DNA of 24,127 bases, from assembly GCA_904502135.1 (NCBI GenBank), contig CAJGDE010000018.1:1-24127 (forward strand). The letters run 5' to 3'. Shown piece by piece: positions 1-7,964 of the stretch. How positions within the stretch are numbered: position 1 is the first letter of the stretch; each line of letters starts with the position of its first letter. Source of the stretch: Kiritimatiellia bacterium. Its GTDB lineage: Bacteria > Verrucomicrobiota > Kiritimatiellia > RFP12 > UBA1067. Below the pieces are notes generated by a model. That model had not been told where the DNA came from. It was given only the letters and a program-made list of their open reading frames with translations, and did no database searches. A program made the position numbers and the translations under genes.

Positions 1-10
1 CGTCAATCCG

Positions 11-122
11 AATGCAACCGGATTCAAATCAACGGATTTTTGGCACAGATTAAATGCAACAAGGCAAATTAAATGCACATCATTACACTAGGTTGCATTT
101 AACCTGCCCATAGTTGCATTTA
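11..122. repeat. Cluster of direct and inverted TTAAATGCAAC motifs
   Basis: Five copies of an ATGCAA(C) word lie within about 110 bp: plus-strand orientation at 11-18, 50-60 (TTAAATGCAAC) and 69-77, inverted at 92-102 (GTTGCATTTAA) and 113-122. The copies at 50-60 and 92-102 are perfect 11-bp inverted arms with a 31-nt spacer, and 90-106 can itself fold as AGGTT/AACCT. The cluster lies downstream of the last gene of the long minus-strand unit and overlaps its final codons. It could act as a transcript-end hairpin or a protein-binding/repeat element. There is no T-run, so a classical intrinsic terminator is not supported. Confidence 0.6.
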
Positions 123-1708
123 CTTTGTCCGGCGACCAAAACTTCAACGGCGATTTCGGCGATTTCGGCGATTTCGGCCCATATTAAATTCGCGCGCCCT
201 TTTACTGCAGCTACATATAACTTATTATAGCCTGTGACTGCTGCTTCTGCCGGAAAAGTATACTCAAAAACTTTCTTTGCCGATCGACCATATTTATCAC
301 ACTTGGCGTTAAGCTCTTTTATGCTAACACTCTTAAATCCATTAAGCTCCACTTTTGGGGCGACAACCTTATTGTCATACGAAATAACAGACCTTACAAT
401 TTTACCTTTGGGATGAGCGATTTTAATATTAAGAACAATATCCTTCTTCCCTGGAGATGGCAGCTGTCTTGACGCATCTTCAGGATTCTTGACGCAATCG
501 TGATATGTCACCACATAGCGCCGAGACTTTTTCATACAGTCGTTTTTAGATAATCCTTTTTCGTAAATAGTCTTCTGCGTCTCATACGGAAGGTAGGAAA
601 CATTAAAAAGATAAAGCCCATCAACATTTCCGGAATATGCATTATCACCCCATGCGCAAAACGCCTCAATATCCATCGGCACAGTCCCGCGATAAGCTTG
701 AATATTGTTAGCCGCCGAAGCGACGACGGCGACATCCGGATTTGCCTTTTTAATCAGATCCACCCATGAAGCAGAATCAAAGTCAAAATCAACCGCTGAC
801 CAGAAATTGGCTATCGCAATCATATCGACAAGTCCCTCCCTCGCCCAAGTCACAGGATCAAACCCAAAGTCAAGAGCCGCTTTATAAAGCGTCGGAACCC
901 TAACGGACAGATAGATAGGATGACCTCTTTTTTTCGAAACGCTCTTCGTATAGTCTCGGCACATTCTTATAAAATCAGTTAACACGTAAGAAAGCTCACG
1001 CTCCTTGCCCGGCGACAGGTGCTCCCAGAAACGCATCCAGTCCAGTTCAAAACCATCCGCATCATAACGATCAACAAGCTCTTTAAAAATGTTAAACTGA
1101 AAATCCCGAACTTCTTTGTGGGCGTAATCTAACGCATGATCTGTCCATGGGCCCGCCTTTCCGCGATCATGATCAGGGCGTCGGTGAAATCGCGCGTTTT
1201 CATACCAAAAGCGATTTGTTCGGATGTTCCAAGGCTTATCTACATAATGTACATCATTCATACGCTGAGAAATCCACAAAGAGACATTCCCCTTCTCGCG
1301 CGCATAATCGCACCAGACTTTATAAATATCAATTCCCTTATCATATAACTTCTTAGCGTTCACAGGCCATTGATCTGGCTCAAGCCCTCGTTTTTTCGCT
1401 TCATCAATCGCCATCCAAATAGGGTCGCAAACTTTAGAGTCGTAATTCGCCCGCTGCCCGATTGGACACATAAAAAGATGCGTCACCTTATTGCCGCAGG
1501 TGATGATATCCAAATACCTTTTCGCGCCGTCCTCGCTCCAGCGTTTTTCGCTCGGCAAAAAAGCCGCCATGCAATTCGTCTTGAAATAATGGTCGTTATC
1601 AGCGTTGACACAAAGGACATCTCGGCCGCGAGCAAGTTTTTCAAAATGCGTTACAGCAAGAGCGTTAAGTATGCTTAAAGCAAAAATCGATAGAATTAAA
1701 AGCTTCAT
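83..1708 (-). CDS. Secreted GH10-like (GHL10-type) TIM-barrel protein
   Basis: 541 codons, ATG start, preceded by a 27-nt gap after the upstream phosphoesterase gene; no clear Shine-Dalgarno, so translational coupling is possible. Residues 1-18 form a Sec signal peptide (KLLILSIFALSILNALA). The rest resembles the GHL10-type TIM-barrel family: an N-terminal stretch that reads as a barrel start, then the diagnostic block DGFELDWMRF (about residues 218-227), where E221 and D223 are candidate catalytic or binding acids, followed by SVRVP and IANFW strand motifs. These proteins are predicted glycosidases, mostly without assigned substrate. A small beta domain appears to occupy about 400-510. The last ~30 residues look foreign: an EIA tripeptide repeat encoded by a 9-bp tandem repeat, then two KCN words encoded by the ATGCAAC repeats. 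The ancestral stop was probably earlier. Last gene of unit B. Family call moderate; substrate unknown. Confidence 0.75.
   Translation of the reverse strand: MKLLILSIFALSILNALAVTHFEKLARGRDVLCVNADNDHYFKTNCMAAFLPSEKRWSEDGAKRYLDIITCGNKVTHLFMCPIGQRANYDSKVCDPIWMAIDEAKKRGLEPDQWPVNAKKLYDKGIDIYKVWCDYAREKGNVSLWISQRMNDVHYVDKPWNIRTNRFWYENARFHRRPDHDRGKAGPWTDHALDYAHKEVRDFQFNIFKELVDRYDADGFELDWMRFWEHLSPGKERELSYVLTDFIRMCRDYTKSVSKKRGHPIYLSVRVPTLYKAALDFGFDPVTWAREGLVDMIAIANFWSAVDFDFDSASWVDLIKKANPDVAVVASAANNIQAYRGTVPMDIEAFCAWGDNAYSGNVDGLYLFNVSYLPYETQKTIYEKGLSKNDCMKKSRRYVVTYHDCVKNPEDASRQLPSPGKKDIVLNIKIAHPKGKIVRSVISYDNKVVAPKVELNGFKSVSIKELNAKCDKYGRSAKKVFEYTFPAEAAVTGYNKLYVAAVKGRANLIWAEIAEIAEIAVEVLVAGQSKCNYGQVKCNLV
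149..175. repeat. Triplicate 9-bp tandem repeat GGCGATTTC in the 3' end of a gene
   Basis: Three perfect copies of GGCGATTTC (149-157, 158-166, 167-175) followed by GG. Read on the minus strand it encodes a repeated Glu-Ile-Ala tripeptide near the C-terminus of the GHL10-type protein. A 9-bp unit keeps the frame, so copy-number change would lengthen or shorten the tail without frameshift. Confidence 0.85.
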
Positions 1709-1735
1709 AGTTCAGGCTTATCACTGAGTATTTCA

Positions 1736-3091
1736 TCAGCCAATCCTTTCTCGGAAATTCTCTTTTCCGTCAAAACCGATTTGATACACCTCAAGCGAAT
1801 CACCCTTCACCGAAAGCACTGAAAGCGTAGCGATATTACTCACCTTAGGCCCACGAGTTTTTTTGGGTCCCCCTCCCACAACGACAGGAAATTGAGCAAA
1901 TACTCCTCTCTTATAATATCTGCCATTGCCGAGATGTCCAGCCATGAGTAACGACAAATCTTTTTCAACGACCTCATAAAGATTTGTAATGATATTTTGA
2001 TAACCGCTGTTGCCAAACGGCATAAATTCTTTTTCCTTACACGGCGGAATATGAGCAAACGCTACGCGATTTGCCGACTCCTTCCATTCTCTTGAGGCTA
2101 CTTCTCGCTCCAACCAACGCCGCTCTCGCTTAAGATACGACTCTGTCGCATACTTATCAAGCTGCATCGGATCTTCGCTGAGCGTAGGAATCGCTGAATC
2201 AAGAAGCGCAAAACGCGTTGCCCCTATGGAAAAAGCCCTATAGAAAGGATTATCAGAGTACGCGATATGCTTGCGGACAAATTGCGCATATGGCCCCATG
2301 AATTCACGAGGGCCACGAGTAAAGCAACTTAGGCATTTAAGTTCCTTGCAAACATAGGCCATCGGAGCAGAAAGGTGCTTATCCAAATCGGCATCACTTC
2401 GCGAAAAATCTACAATATCTCCAGCAAAAACAGCAAGCGCGACAGACTTTGGCGCATACTTCAAAAGCTCTGGGTACAATGCCAACGAATGATGAATATT
2501 ATTAAACATCACAACATTATATTCATTGGAATCTATCGCCGCGACTTCGCCTTCATAAATATGTTCTTCACCGGTATATTTGTTAATGCGCTCACGGTTA
2601 AATTTATTGTACGCGTTTATCCCTACTTTATACGCTTTTAAATTAACGCCCGGTATCTCCTCGCCTTTATAGCACACTTGACCAAATCGACCAAACTCAG
2701 CGATGGGGCGCGATACCGCGCGGAACTTAAGAGGCTTAGACGAATCATAGTCATCGATAACGGCAACGTGAGTGCAGGTGTTTGTGCTTCTTACGCCGTC
2801 GACTTCAAGCCAATATCTGCGGTAAGTTTTTCCGCCGTCCTGCGAGGCGTCTACCCAGCCTGTAGCAATGTCATTAGTCTTCCACCAGATACCAACGCTT
2901 CGTGTGCCTAATATATGAACGGCTGGCTTTACGCAAATAAATTCTTTTGGATTGTAAACATCACGCCAAGGCTCATTAAACCATGTGTCCTGCATAGGAG
3001 AAGATATCGATGGCTTTTGCCAGGCTCTGGCAATTAACGGCGTACCTATCGCAGCTGCCGCCGAAGCTTTTAAAAAATCTCTTCTTTTCAT
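1736..3091 (-). CDS. Tat-exported calcineurin-like phosphoesterase paralogue with eroded active site
   Basis: 451 aa. The ATG overlaps the stop of the upstream GH39-like gene by ATGA. It begins with a Tat motif (RRDFLK, residues 3-8), then a domain of about 35-185 resembling the beta-sandwich found before some metallophosphoesterases, then the phosphoesterase fold. It aligns without gaps to residue 350 of the paralogue encoded at 4493-5827, but the metal motifs are damaged. The canonical NDIHH reads NNIHH (D198 to N), GNHE at 260-263 reads GPRE (metal Asn and catalytic His both lost), GHVH at 385-388 reads GHLG (final His lost), and H229 is Phe. GD (224-225) and AHIPP (346-350) remain. The frame is intact, so this is probably an expressed non-catalytic copy or an early pseudogene rather than an active enzyme. 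Substrate unknown. Confidence 0.85.
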   Translation of the reverse strand: MKRRDFLKASAAAAIGTPLIARAWQKPSISSPMQDTWFNEPWRDVYNPKEFICVKPAVHILGTRSVGIWWKTNDIATGWVDASQDGGKTYRRYWLEVDGVRSTNTCTHVAVIDDYDSSKPLKFRAVSRPIAEFGRFGQVCYKGEEIPGVNLKAYKVGINAYNKFNRERINKYTGEEHIYEGEVAAIDSNEYNVVMFNNIHHSLALYPELLKYAPKSVALAVFAGDIVDFSRSDADLDKHLSAPMAYVCKELKCLSCFTRGPREFMGPYAQFVRKHIAYSDNPFYRAFSIGATRFALLDSAIPTLSEDPMQLDKYATESYLKRERRWLEREVASREWKESANRVAFAHIPPCKEKEFMPFGNSGYQNIITNLYEVVEKDLSLLMAGHLGNGRYYKRGVFAQFPVVVGGGPKKTRGPKVSNIATLSVLSVKGDSLEVYQIGFDGKENFRERIG

Positions 3092-4482
3092 TTTGCCGTT
3101 GCCTCGATATAGACAAAGGAATTTGGCTCCATCGAAAATCTGAGCGCCCCGTTTTCAATAAACGACGGTGTCTCGCTGAAAGAGAAATCATTGTCTGTCG
3201 TGTTTATGCGAGAGGACAAAAACTCGCCTTTCGAAAGCTTGACCGTAATCTCGCGGGCGTGACAGCAGTTGTCGTCGTCGAAGTAAGATACGACGAGCGC
3301 ACGCAATTTTCCCTCTTCGCCCTTTGCGACTACCGCATAGAGATTCTTGCCGATAACCTTCACCTGAGCGGCCTTGCCGAACTGACGGAGTTTCGCCCAC
3401 GCGAGAAAACACCAGTACCCTTTGATGGGGCGATAGCTGTTGCGGTCAAATACGCCGTTCCATTCGCTGGGCCTCGCGTCATAATACATAAGAACATCAA
3501 TCGGAGCGGTCTGCGCCGCGCACATCGCCGCCGCCGTAAAAGCCGCGCCCTTCATGCCCTGCATCGCGCGAAGAGAATAAACAAGACCTTTCCACCAGTC
3601 GCGAATATAATTCCATTCATCAAGATAAGTGGGTACACCCTTATACCCATTATCATCAAGAAGCTTTCTCATTCTTTGGGCGCGCTCGACGATCTTCTCC
3701 GGGGTGTTTGCATACGCGTGATAAGAAAAGAAATCAATCGGCACTTTGCGCTTCGCCATTTCCACAACGAAATCCTCAGCCCATTTTTCATTCCAGCCCA
3801 CGGCGGGCCCTCCGATATTAAGAGACGGAAATTGCTTTTTAAGATGCTTTGAAACCGTCTCGTAGAAGTCGAAAAATCTCGCCCTGTCTCCCGTCCAGCA
3901 CGTACCTTTCTCCCCATCGTTATCAGGCTCATTCCATATTTCCCAATCTTTAATATCCCACTTAAAACCGTTCGCCCAACCTTCGTTATAGTGGCGAATT
4001 ATCCCCTCGGCGATTTTCGCCCATTTAAGATCGTCGCTCGGCGGATTTACGCCGTACTTTTTAACGGGATACTCGATCGTCTGCCCCAGACGATACACGA
4101 TCTTGGCGCCGGTAGAGCGAATTTCAGACAAGTACTTATCCGTACAGGTAAAATCATAACTCTTCGGGTCCGCAGGATCTTTTGAAAAATCAGGAAAGAT
4201 CGCCGTCATATCGACTGTATGCGGGCCGCCGTACTCATTAAAGAAATTCGCGTCGTGCGTTCTTACAAGCGGGATTTCAAGCATTTTGTAATAGGGAAAA
4301 TTGGATCTGCCGCGATCAAAATTCCCGACCGTCTCGCCGCGAGGAACGACAGGCCCGTTATTTATGCCGTTCATCATCTTAATCTCGCCCGCCTCAACAG
4401 CAGGGTCGATTATAATCGTATTCGCTAAAAGCGAAGTAAAAGGCAGCGCTAAAAAAGCCAGTGACAATAACGGTATTTTCAT
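3088..4482 (-). CDS. Secreted GH39-like glycoside hydrolase
   Basis: 464 aa from the ATG at 4482. An in-frame TTG at 4488 is possible, but ATG gives a clean signal peptide (MKIPLLSLAFLALPFTSLLA, cleavage after about residue 21). Family signs: the N-terminal MNGINNGPVVP stretch (37-47) typical of GH39-like barrels, WEIWNEP at 180-186 with E185 as presumed acid/base, and YLDEWN at 286-291 with E289 as presumed nucleophile, followed by a C-terminal beta domain (about 370-464). GH39 includes beta-xylosidases and alpha-L-iduronidases, but related barrels (GH51-type) have other specificities, so the sugar is open. It lies 10 nt after one phosphoesterase gene and overlaps the next by 4 nt, so the duplicated phosphoesterases flank it. 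Both catalytic Glu are present, so it is probably active. Confidence 0.85.
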   Translation of the reverse strand: MKIPLLSLAFLALPFTSLLANTIIIDPAVEAGEIKMMNGINNGPVVPRGETVGNFDRGRSNFPYYKMLEIPLVRTHDANFFNEYGGPHTVDMTAIFPDFSKDPADPKSYDFTCTDKYLSEIRSTGAKIVYRLGQTIEYPVKKYGVNPPSDDLKWAKIAEGIIRHYNEGWANGFKWDIKDWEIWNEPDNDGEKGTCWTGDRARFFDFYETVSKHLKKQFPSLNIGGPAVGWNEKWAEDFVVEMAKRKVPIDFFSYHAYANTPEKIVERAQRMRKLLDDNGYKGVPTYLDEWNYIRDWWKGLVYSLRAMQGMKGAAFTAAAMCAAQTAPIDVLMYYDARPSEWNGVFDRNSYRPIKGYWCFLAWAKLRQFGKAAQVKVIGKNLYAVVAKGEEGKLRALVVSYFDDDNCCHAREITVKLSKGEFLSSRINTTDNDFSFSETPSFIENGALRFSMEPNSFVYIEATAK

Positions 4483-4492
4483 AATCAATTAC

Positions 4493-5827
4493 TTAGACTT
4501 TCTCTCTAAAGTTTTCTTTTCCGTCAAGGCCGATTTGATACACTTCAAGCGAAGCGCCCTTCACCGAAAGGACTGAAAGCGTAGCCATGTGATTACCCTT
4601 CGTGCCTTTCGTTTTGTAGGGTCCCCCGCCCGTAAGAACCGGGAACTTGGCCATAGCGCCGCTCTTATAATACCTCCCGTCATGCACGTGCCCCGCCATA
4701 AGAAGAGTAAGATCTTTCTCAAGAGGCCCGTAAAGGTAGGCGTTGATATTCCGATATTCTTTACTGTTGCCGCCAACGGGCGGAATATGCGCGAACGCGA
4801 CACGATTCGCCGCCCCCTTCCATTCCTTCGAGGCCATTTCCCCCTCAAGCCAGCGGCGCTCGCGCTTCAAATACGGCTCCATCGCGAATCTGTCAAGAAG
4901 CATGGGGTCTTCACTTGCGCTCGGCATCCCGGAATCAAGAACGGCAAAACGCGTAGAGCCGATCGAAAAAGCGCCGTAGAACGCGCCGTCAAAAAGCGGA
5001 ATATGATTGCGCACAAATTGCGCATAAAGCCCCATCATCTCATGATTGCCGCGAGCGAAAGATGTAAGACATTTAAGTTCCTTGCCGACATAAGCCATCG
5101 GAGAGGAAAGGTGCTTGTCAAAATCGGCGTCACTTCGCGAATGATCGAGAATGTCGCCCGCAAAAACGGCAAGCGCGACAGACTTTGGCGCATATTTCAA
5201 AAGCTCCGGATATAATCCCAACGAGTGATGGATGTCATTAAACATTATGACATTAAATTCATCGTGGTTTATCGCCGCGACTTCACCTTCATAAATATGT
5301 TCTTCACCGGTATATTTGTTAATGCGCTCACGGTTAAATTTATTGTACGCGTTTATCCCTACTTTATACGCTTTTAAATTAACGCCCGGAATCGCCTCGC
5401 CTTTATAGCGCACTTGACCAAATCGGCCAAACTCGGCGATTGGGCGCGACACTGCGCGGAACTTAAGAGGCTTAGATGAATCATAGTCATCGATAACGGC
5501 TACGTGAGTGCAGGTGTTTGTGCTTCTTACGCCGTCGACTTCAAGCCAATATCTGCGGTATGTTTTTCCGCCGTCCTGCGAGGCGTCGACCCAGCCAACG
5601 GCGATGTCATTAGTCTTCCACCAGATGCCGAGAGTGTTTGTACCTAATATATGAACGGCCGGCTTTACGCAGATAAATTCTTTTGGATTGTAAATATCAC
5701 GCCATGGCTCATTAAACCATGTGTCCTGCATAGGAGAAGATATCGATGGCTTTTGCCAGGCATTGGCAACCAATGGAGCTCCAAATGCCGCGGCGACCGA
5801 TGCTTTTAAAAAATCTCTTCTTTTCAT
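4493..5827 (-). CDS. Tat-exported calcineurin-like metallophosphoesterase (intact copy)
   Basis: 444 aa from the ATG at 5827. An in-frame ATG lies at 5836, but the AAAGGGA ribosome-binding sequence is only about 2 nt from it and about 9 nt from 5827, and the paralogue starts at the equivalent MKRRDFLK. Tat motif RRDFLK (3-8), then a beta-sandwich-like domain (about 35-185, including the GIWWKTNDIA stretch), then the metallophosphoesterase domain. All metal motifs are present: NDIHH (D198, H200), GD (224-225), GNHE (260-263), AHIPP (H347) and GHVH (379-382). The family uses two divalent metals to hydrolyse phosphomono- or phosphodiesters in the periplasm. It could remove phosphate from a glycan or a nucleotide; the sequence does not say which. 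The N-terminal ~186 residues are about 94% identical to the copy at 1736-3091, the rest clearly less. Confidence 0.9.
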   Translation of the reverse strand: MKRRDFLKASVAAAFGAPLVANAWQKPSISSPMQDTWFNEPWRDIYNPKEFICVKPAVHILGTNTLGIWWKTNDIAVGWVDASQDGGKTYRRYWLEVDGVRSTNTCTHVAVIDDYDSSKPLKFRAVSRPIAEFGRFGQVRYKGEAIPGVNLKAYKVGINAYNKFNRERINKYTGEEHIYEGEVAAINHDEFNVIMFNDIHHSLGLYPELLKYAPKSVALAVFAGDILDHSRSDADFDKHLSSPMAYVGKELKCLTSFARGNHEMMGLYAQFVRNHIPLFDGAFYGAFSIGSTRFAVLDSGMPSASEDPMLLDRFAMEPYLKRERRWLEGEMASKEWKGAANRVAFAHIPPVGGNSKEYRNINAYLYGPLEKDLTLLMAGHVHDGRYYKSGAMAKFPVLTGGGPYKTKGTKGNHMATLSVLSVKGASLEVYQIGLDGKENFREKV

Positions 5828-5854
5828 TTTTGTCATTTCCCTTTCCCGCTTTTT

Positions 5855-7933
5855 CTATCGCACGATAACTCTCATTCCGTCCAGCTTTAAGCTTTCTATA
5901 GCGCCTATATCCATTCTACGCCCTACGACTCTTAAATTGCCAAGCACGTCTTTTTCGACGGTCGGCTCTCCATACGCCATATCTTTACAGCACGAGCCAT
6001 TCTTCAGGCGGAAATCATTATCGTCCATATTAACAAAAAGATCGTTCACATCATCCACAACGAGCCTTGATTGATCGGCGGCGAGAGCAGTTGAATTCAT
6101 TACAACACCAACTTGAATAGACGAGCAGACATTAGTCAGAAACTGCGAATTTTTGTTATTATAAAAATCTTTAGATGCGCTCGTTCCATCAGTTGCATTG
6201 CCGCAGCATATCGTATCAATAATCTTTGCAGAGGCACTATTGACTAAAATTCCGGCTCTAATGCCTTTATTCTTAGAGACGGTACAGGAACGGACAGTAG
6301 CGGAACCGTTCGCAGATACGCTTGAACCGTGATCGGAATATTTATTACCGTTACTCTCATTATCATATATAAGACTATGCTCTAAAACGCCATTGCCTTC
6401 CAGATATACTCCACCGCCGCGACCATGATTGGCAATCCCCGTGCTGTTGTTTCTTATTATACACCTTGAGACGATGCCTGCTCCAGTAATCCTCACGCCG
6501 CCACCGTCCGCGTCACTGAAGTTAGCTGTATTTTCGTATATGATTGAATCGGTAACCATTCCCTCCGAAACGATAGCACCGGGTTGGCCTTTGGTGATTT
6601 TTACTCCTTCCACAACAGCTCGAGGGTGAGTCATCGTTATTGTCGGGGCAACATTATCGCCATAGAGAATTACGCCGTGACGATTTTTCGAGCGAAGCGC
6701 AACTCCTTTATTGATCGTCAAACCGTCCGAAATTTTATAAGTGCCGTCATTTAGCAATATCACATCGGAATCCTCGGCGGTTTCAATAACTTCCTTCAGA
6801 TCATCAGAAGGCGAAAGCTCATATACTTTAGCCACACGCGGCGTAAACTCATAAGCTCCGATATCCATCCTTAACCCCTGCACACGATCTGCACCGGTAA
6901 GATCTTTATCGACGGTCGCCTCACCATAACCGGCATCGATACAACGCGAAGTTTTTACAAGCGTATAATCACCGGCGGCAAAACCTGTAAATTCTTGATC
7001 GGGATCGGTAATTACAAGTTTCTCCTGATCTTCAGCAAGCTTATCTTCCTCCATAACAACACCAAACGCGACGGTAGATGCCAAATTCGTCACTTGCGCC
7101 GGATTACTCCCAGAAAAATTACTAACGGCTCCGCCAAGAGTCTCATTACCAAATGAAATGGTATTTTCCAAAACGGCGGAATCTGCCAGCTTAATGCCCG
7201 CACAGGTATTGCCCTTATTATTTGCAACGGTACAATTTCTTATTACACTTGTGCCTGAAGCAAATATTCCGCCATACAATCTTTTATTACCGGAAGCGGC
7301 GGTCATTTTATTGCCGGCGATAAGCGAGTGTTCTATAATACCGCCAGACATAAAGACTCCTGCATATTGGCCATGCCCGGCATTATTCTTATTGTCCTTA
7401 ATAATGCAGCGAGAGACAAGACCGCCTTTCATATATATGCCGCCTCCGTAACCGAAGGTGCTATTATCTGCAACAATGCAATTTTCCAAAATACCCTTTA
7501 AGAGAACTACGCCGCCGCCATAACCGTTAGCGACACCTTCTAATGTTGAGGCTCCCCCTCCCTTGCCCCATTTAATCGAAAACCCCTCTACTTTAGCCCC
7601 TTCATTTGAGATAAACAAAACTCTTGGCTCTATACCTGAGAATTTATACGACGCGATAGTCGATTTTTTGGGGCCATTTTTTGAGCGTAGCGTAATAGCC
7701 TTCGCAATATAGAGCCCGTTAGTTGCAAAGTCCGGAATATTGTACGATCCGTCATCAACTATAATTATATCGCCGTCAACCGCGTTAGTTATCGCCGGCT
7801 TCAAATTTTTAAAAGGAGCGCTCTCGCTACCGGGGTTTGCATCATCACCGATATTTTTCGAGACGTAATATGTCTTAGAAAGCACCATTTGAGCAGCCAC
7901 GACAACAAACAGCGAGATTATGCTTTTTTTCAT
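5855..7933 (-). CDS. Secreted beta-helix protein with internal duplication (choice-of-anchor-type repeats)
   Basis: 692 aa, ATG preceded by AAGGAG about 7 nt away. Signal peptide MKKSIISLFVVVAAQMVLS, then TYYVSKNIGDDANPGS, a beginning typical of DUF1565-like surface beta-helix proteins. It consists of two homologous halves (about 20-365 and 370-692). Each half has a 'GDIIIVDDGSYNI / SDVILLNDGTYKI' entry strand, Gly/Asn-rich rungs (GGGIYM, GGGVYL), a GVVM..AEDQ / GVVM..AADQ block and the end motif RMDIGAYE / RMDIGAIE. The ending is typical of choice-of-anchor-type repeats; no sorting signal follows it. No catalytic residues can be assigned, so binding or adhesion to a polysaccharide is as likely as cleavage. 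It lies 31 nt after the lipoprotein gene and 18-27 nt before the phosphoesterase gene, inside unit B. Confidence 0.85.
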   Translation of the reverse strand: MKKSIISLFVVVAAQMVLSKTYYVSKNIGDDANPGSESAPFKNLKPAITNAVDGDIIIVDDGSYNIPDFATNGLYIAKAITLRSKNGPKKSTIASYKFSGIEPRVLFISNEGAKVEGFSIKWGKGGGASTLEGVANGYGGGVVLLKGILENCIVADNSTFGYGGGIYMKGGLVSRCIIKDNKNNAGHGQYAGVFMSGGIIEHSLIAGNKMTAASGNKRLYGGIFASGTSVIRNCTVANNKGNTCAGIKLADSAVLENTISFGNETLGGAVSNFSGSNPAQVTNLASTVAFGVVMEEDKLAEDQEKLVITDPDQEFTGFAAGDYTLVKTSRCIDAGYGEATVDKDLTGADRVQGLRMDIGAYEFTPRVAKVYELSPSDDLKEVIETAEDSDVILLNDGTYKISDGLTINKGVALRSKNRHGVILYGDNVAPTITMTHPRAVVEGVKITKGQPGAIVSEGMVTDSIIYENTANFSDADGGGVRITGAGIVSRCIIRNNSTGIANHGRGGGVYLEGNGVLEHSLIYDNESNGNKYSDHGSSVSANGSATVRSCTVSKNKGIRAGILVNSASAKIIDTICCGNATDGTSASKDFYNNKNSQFLTNVCSSIQVGVVMNSTALAADQSRLVVDDVNDLFVNMDDNDFRLKNGSCCKDMAYGEPTVEKDVLGNLRVVGRRMDIGAIESLKLDGMRVIVR

Positions 7934-7964
7934 ATCAGTCTCCTTTTCTACATTGGATATTATA

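Noticed and set aside
3010..3852. Long open frame of 280 codons on the plus strand
   Set aside because: It lies fully antisense to the GH39-like gene and the end of the neighbouring phosphoesterase gene, has no ribosome-binding site, and its product is Arg/Lys-rich without family motifs.
5005..5030. Paired TTGCGCA words as a third operator
   Set aside because: They are 14 bp apart rather than 22 bp, lie inside the phosphoesterase coding sequence, and encode ordinary conserved residues; one is also present in the paralogue.
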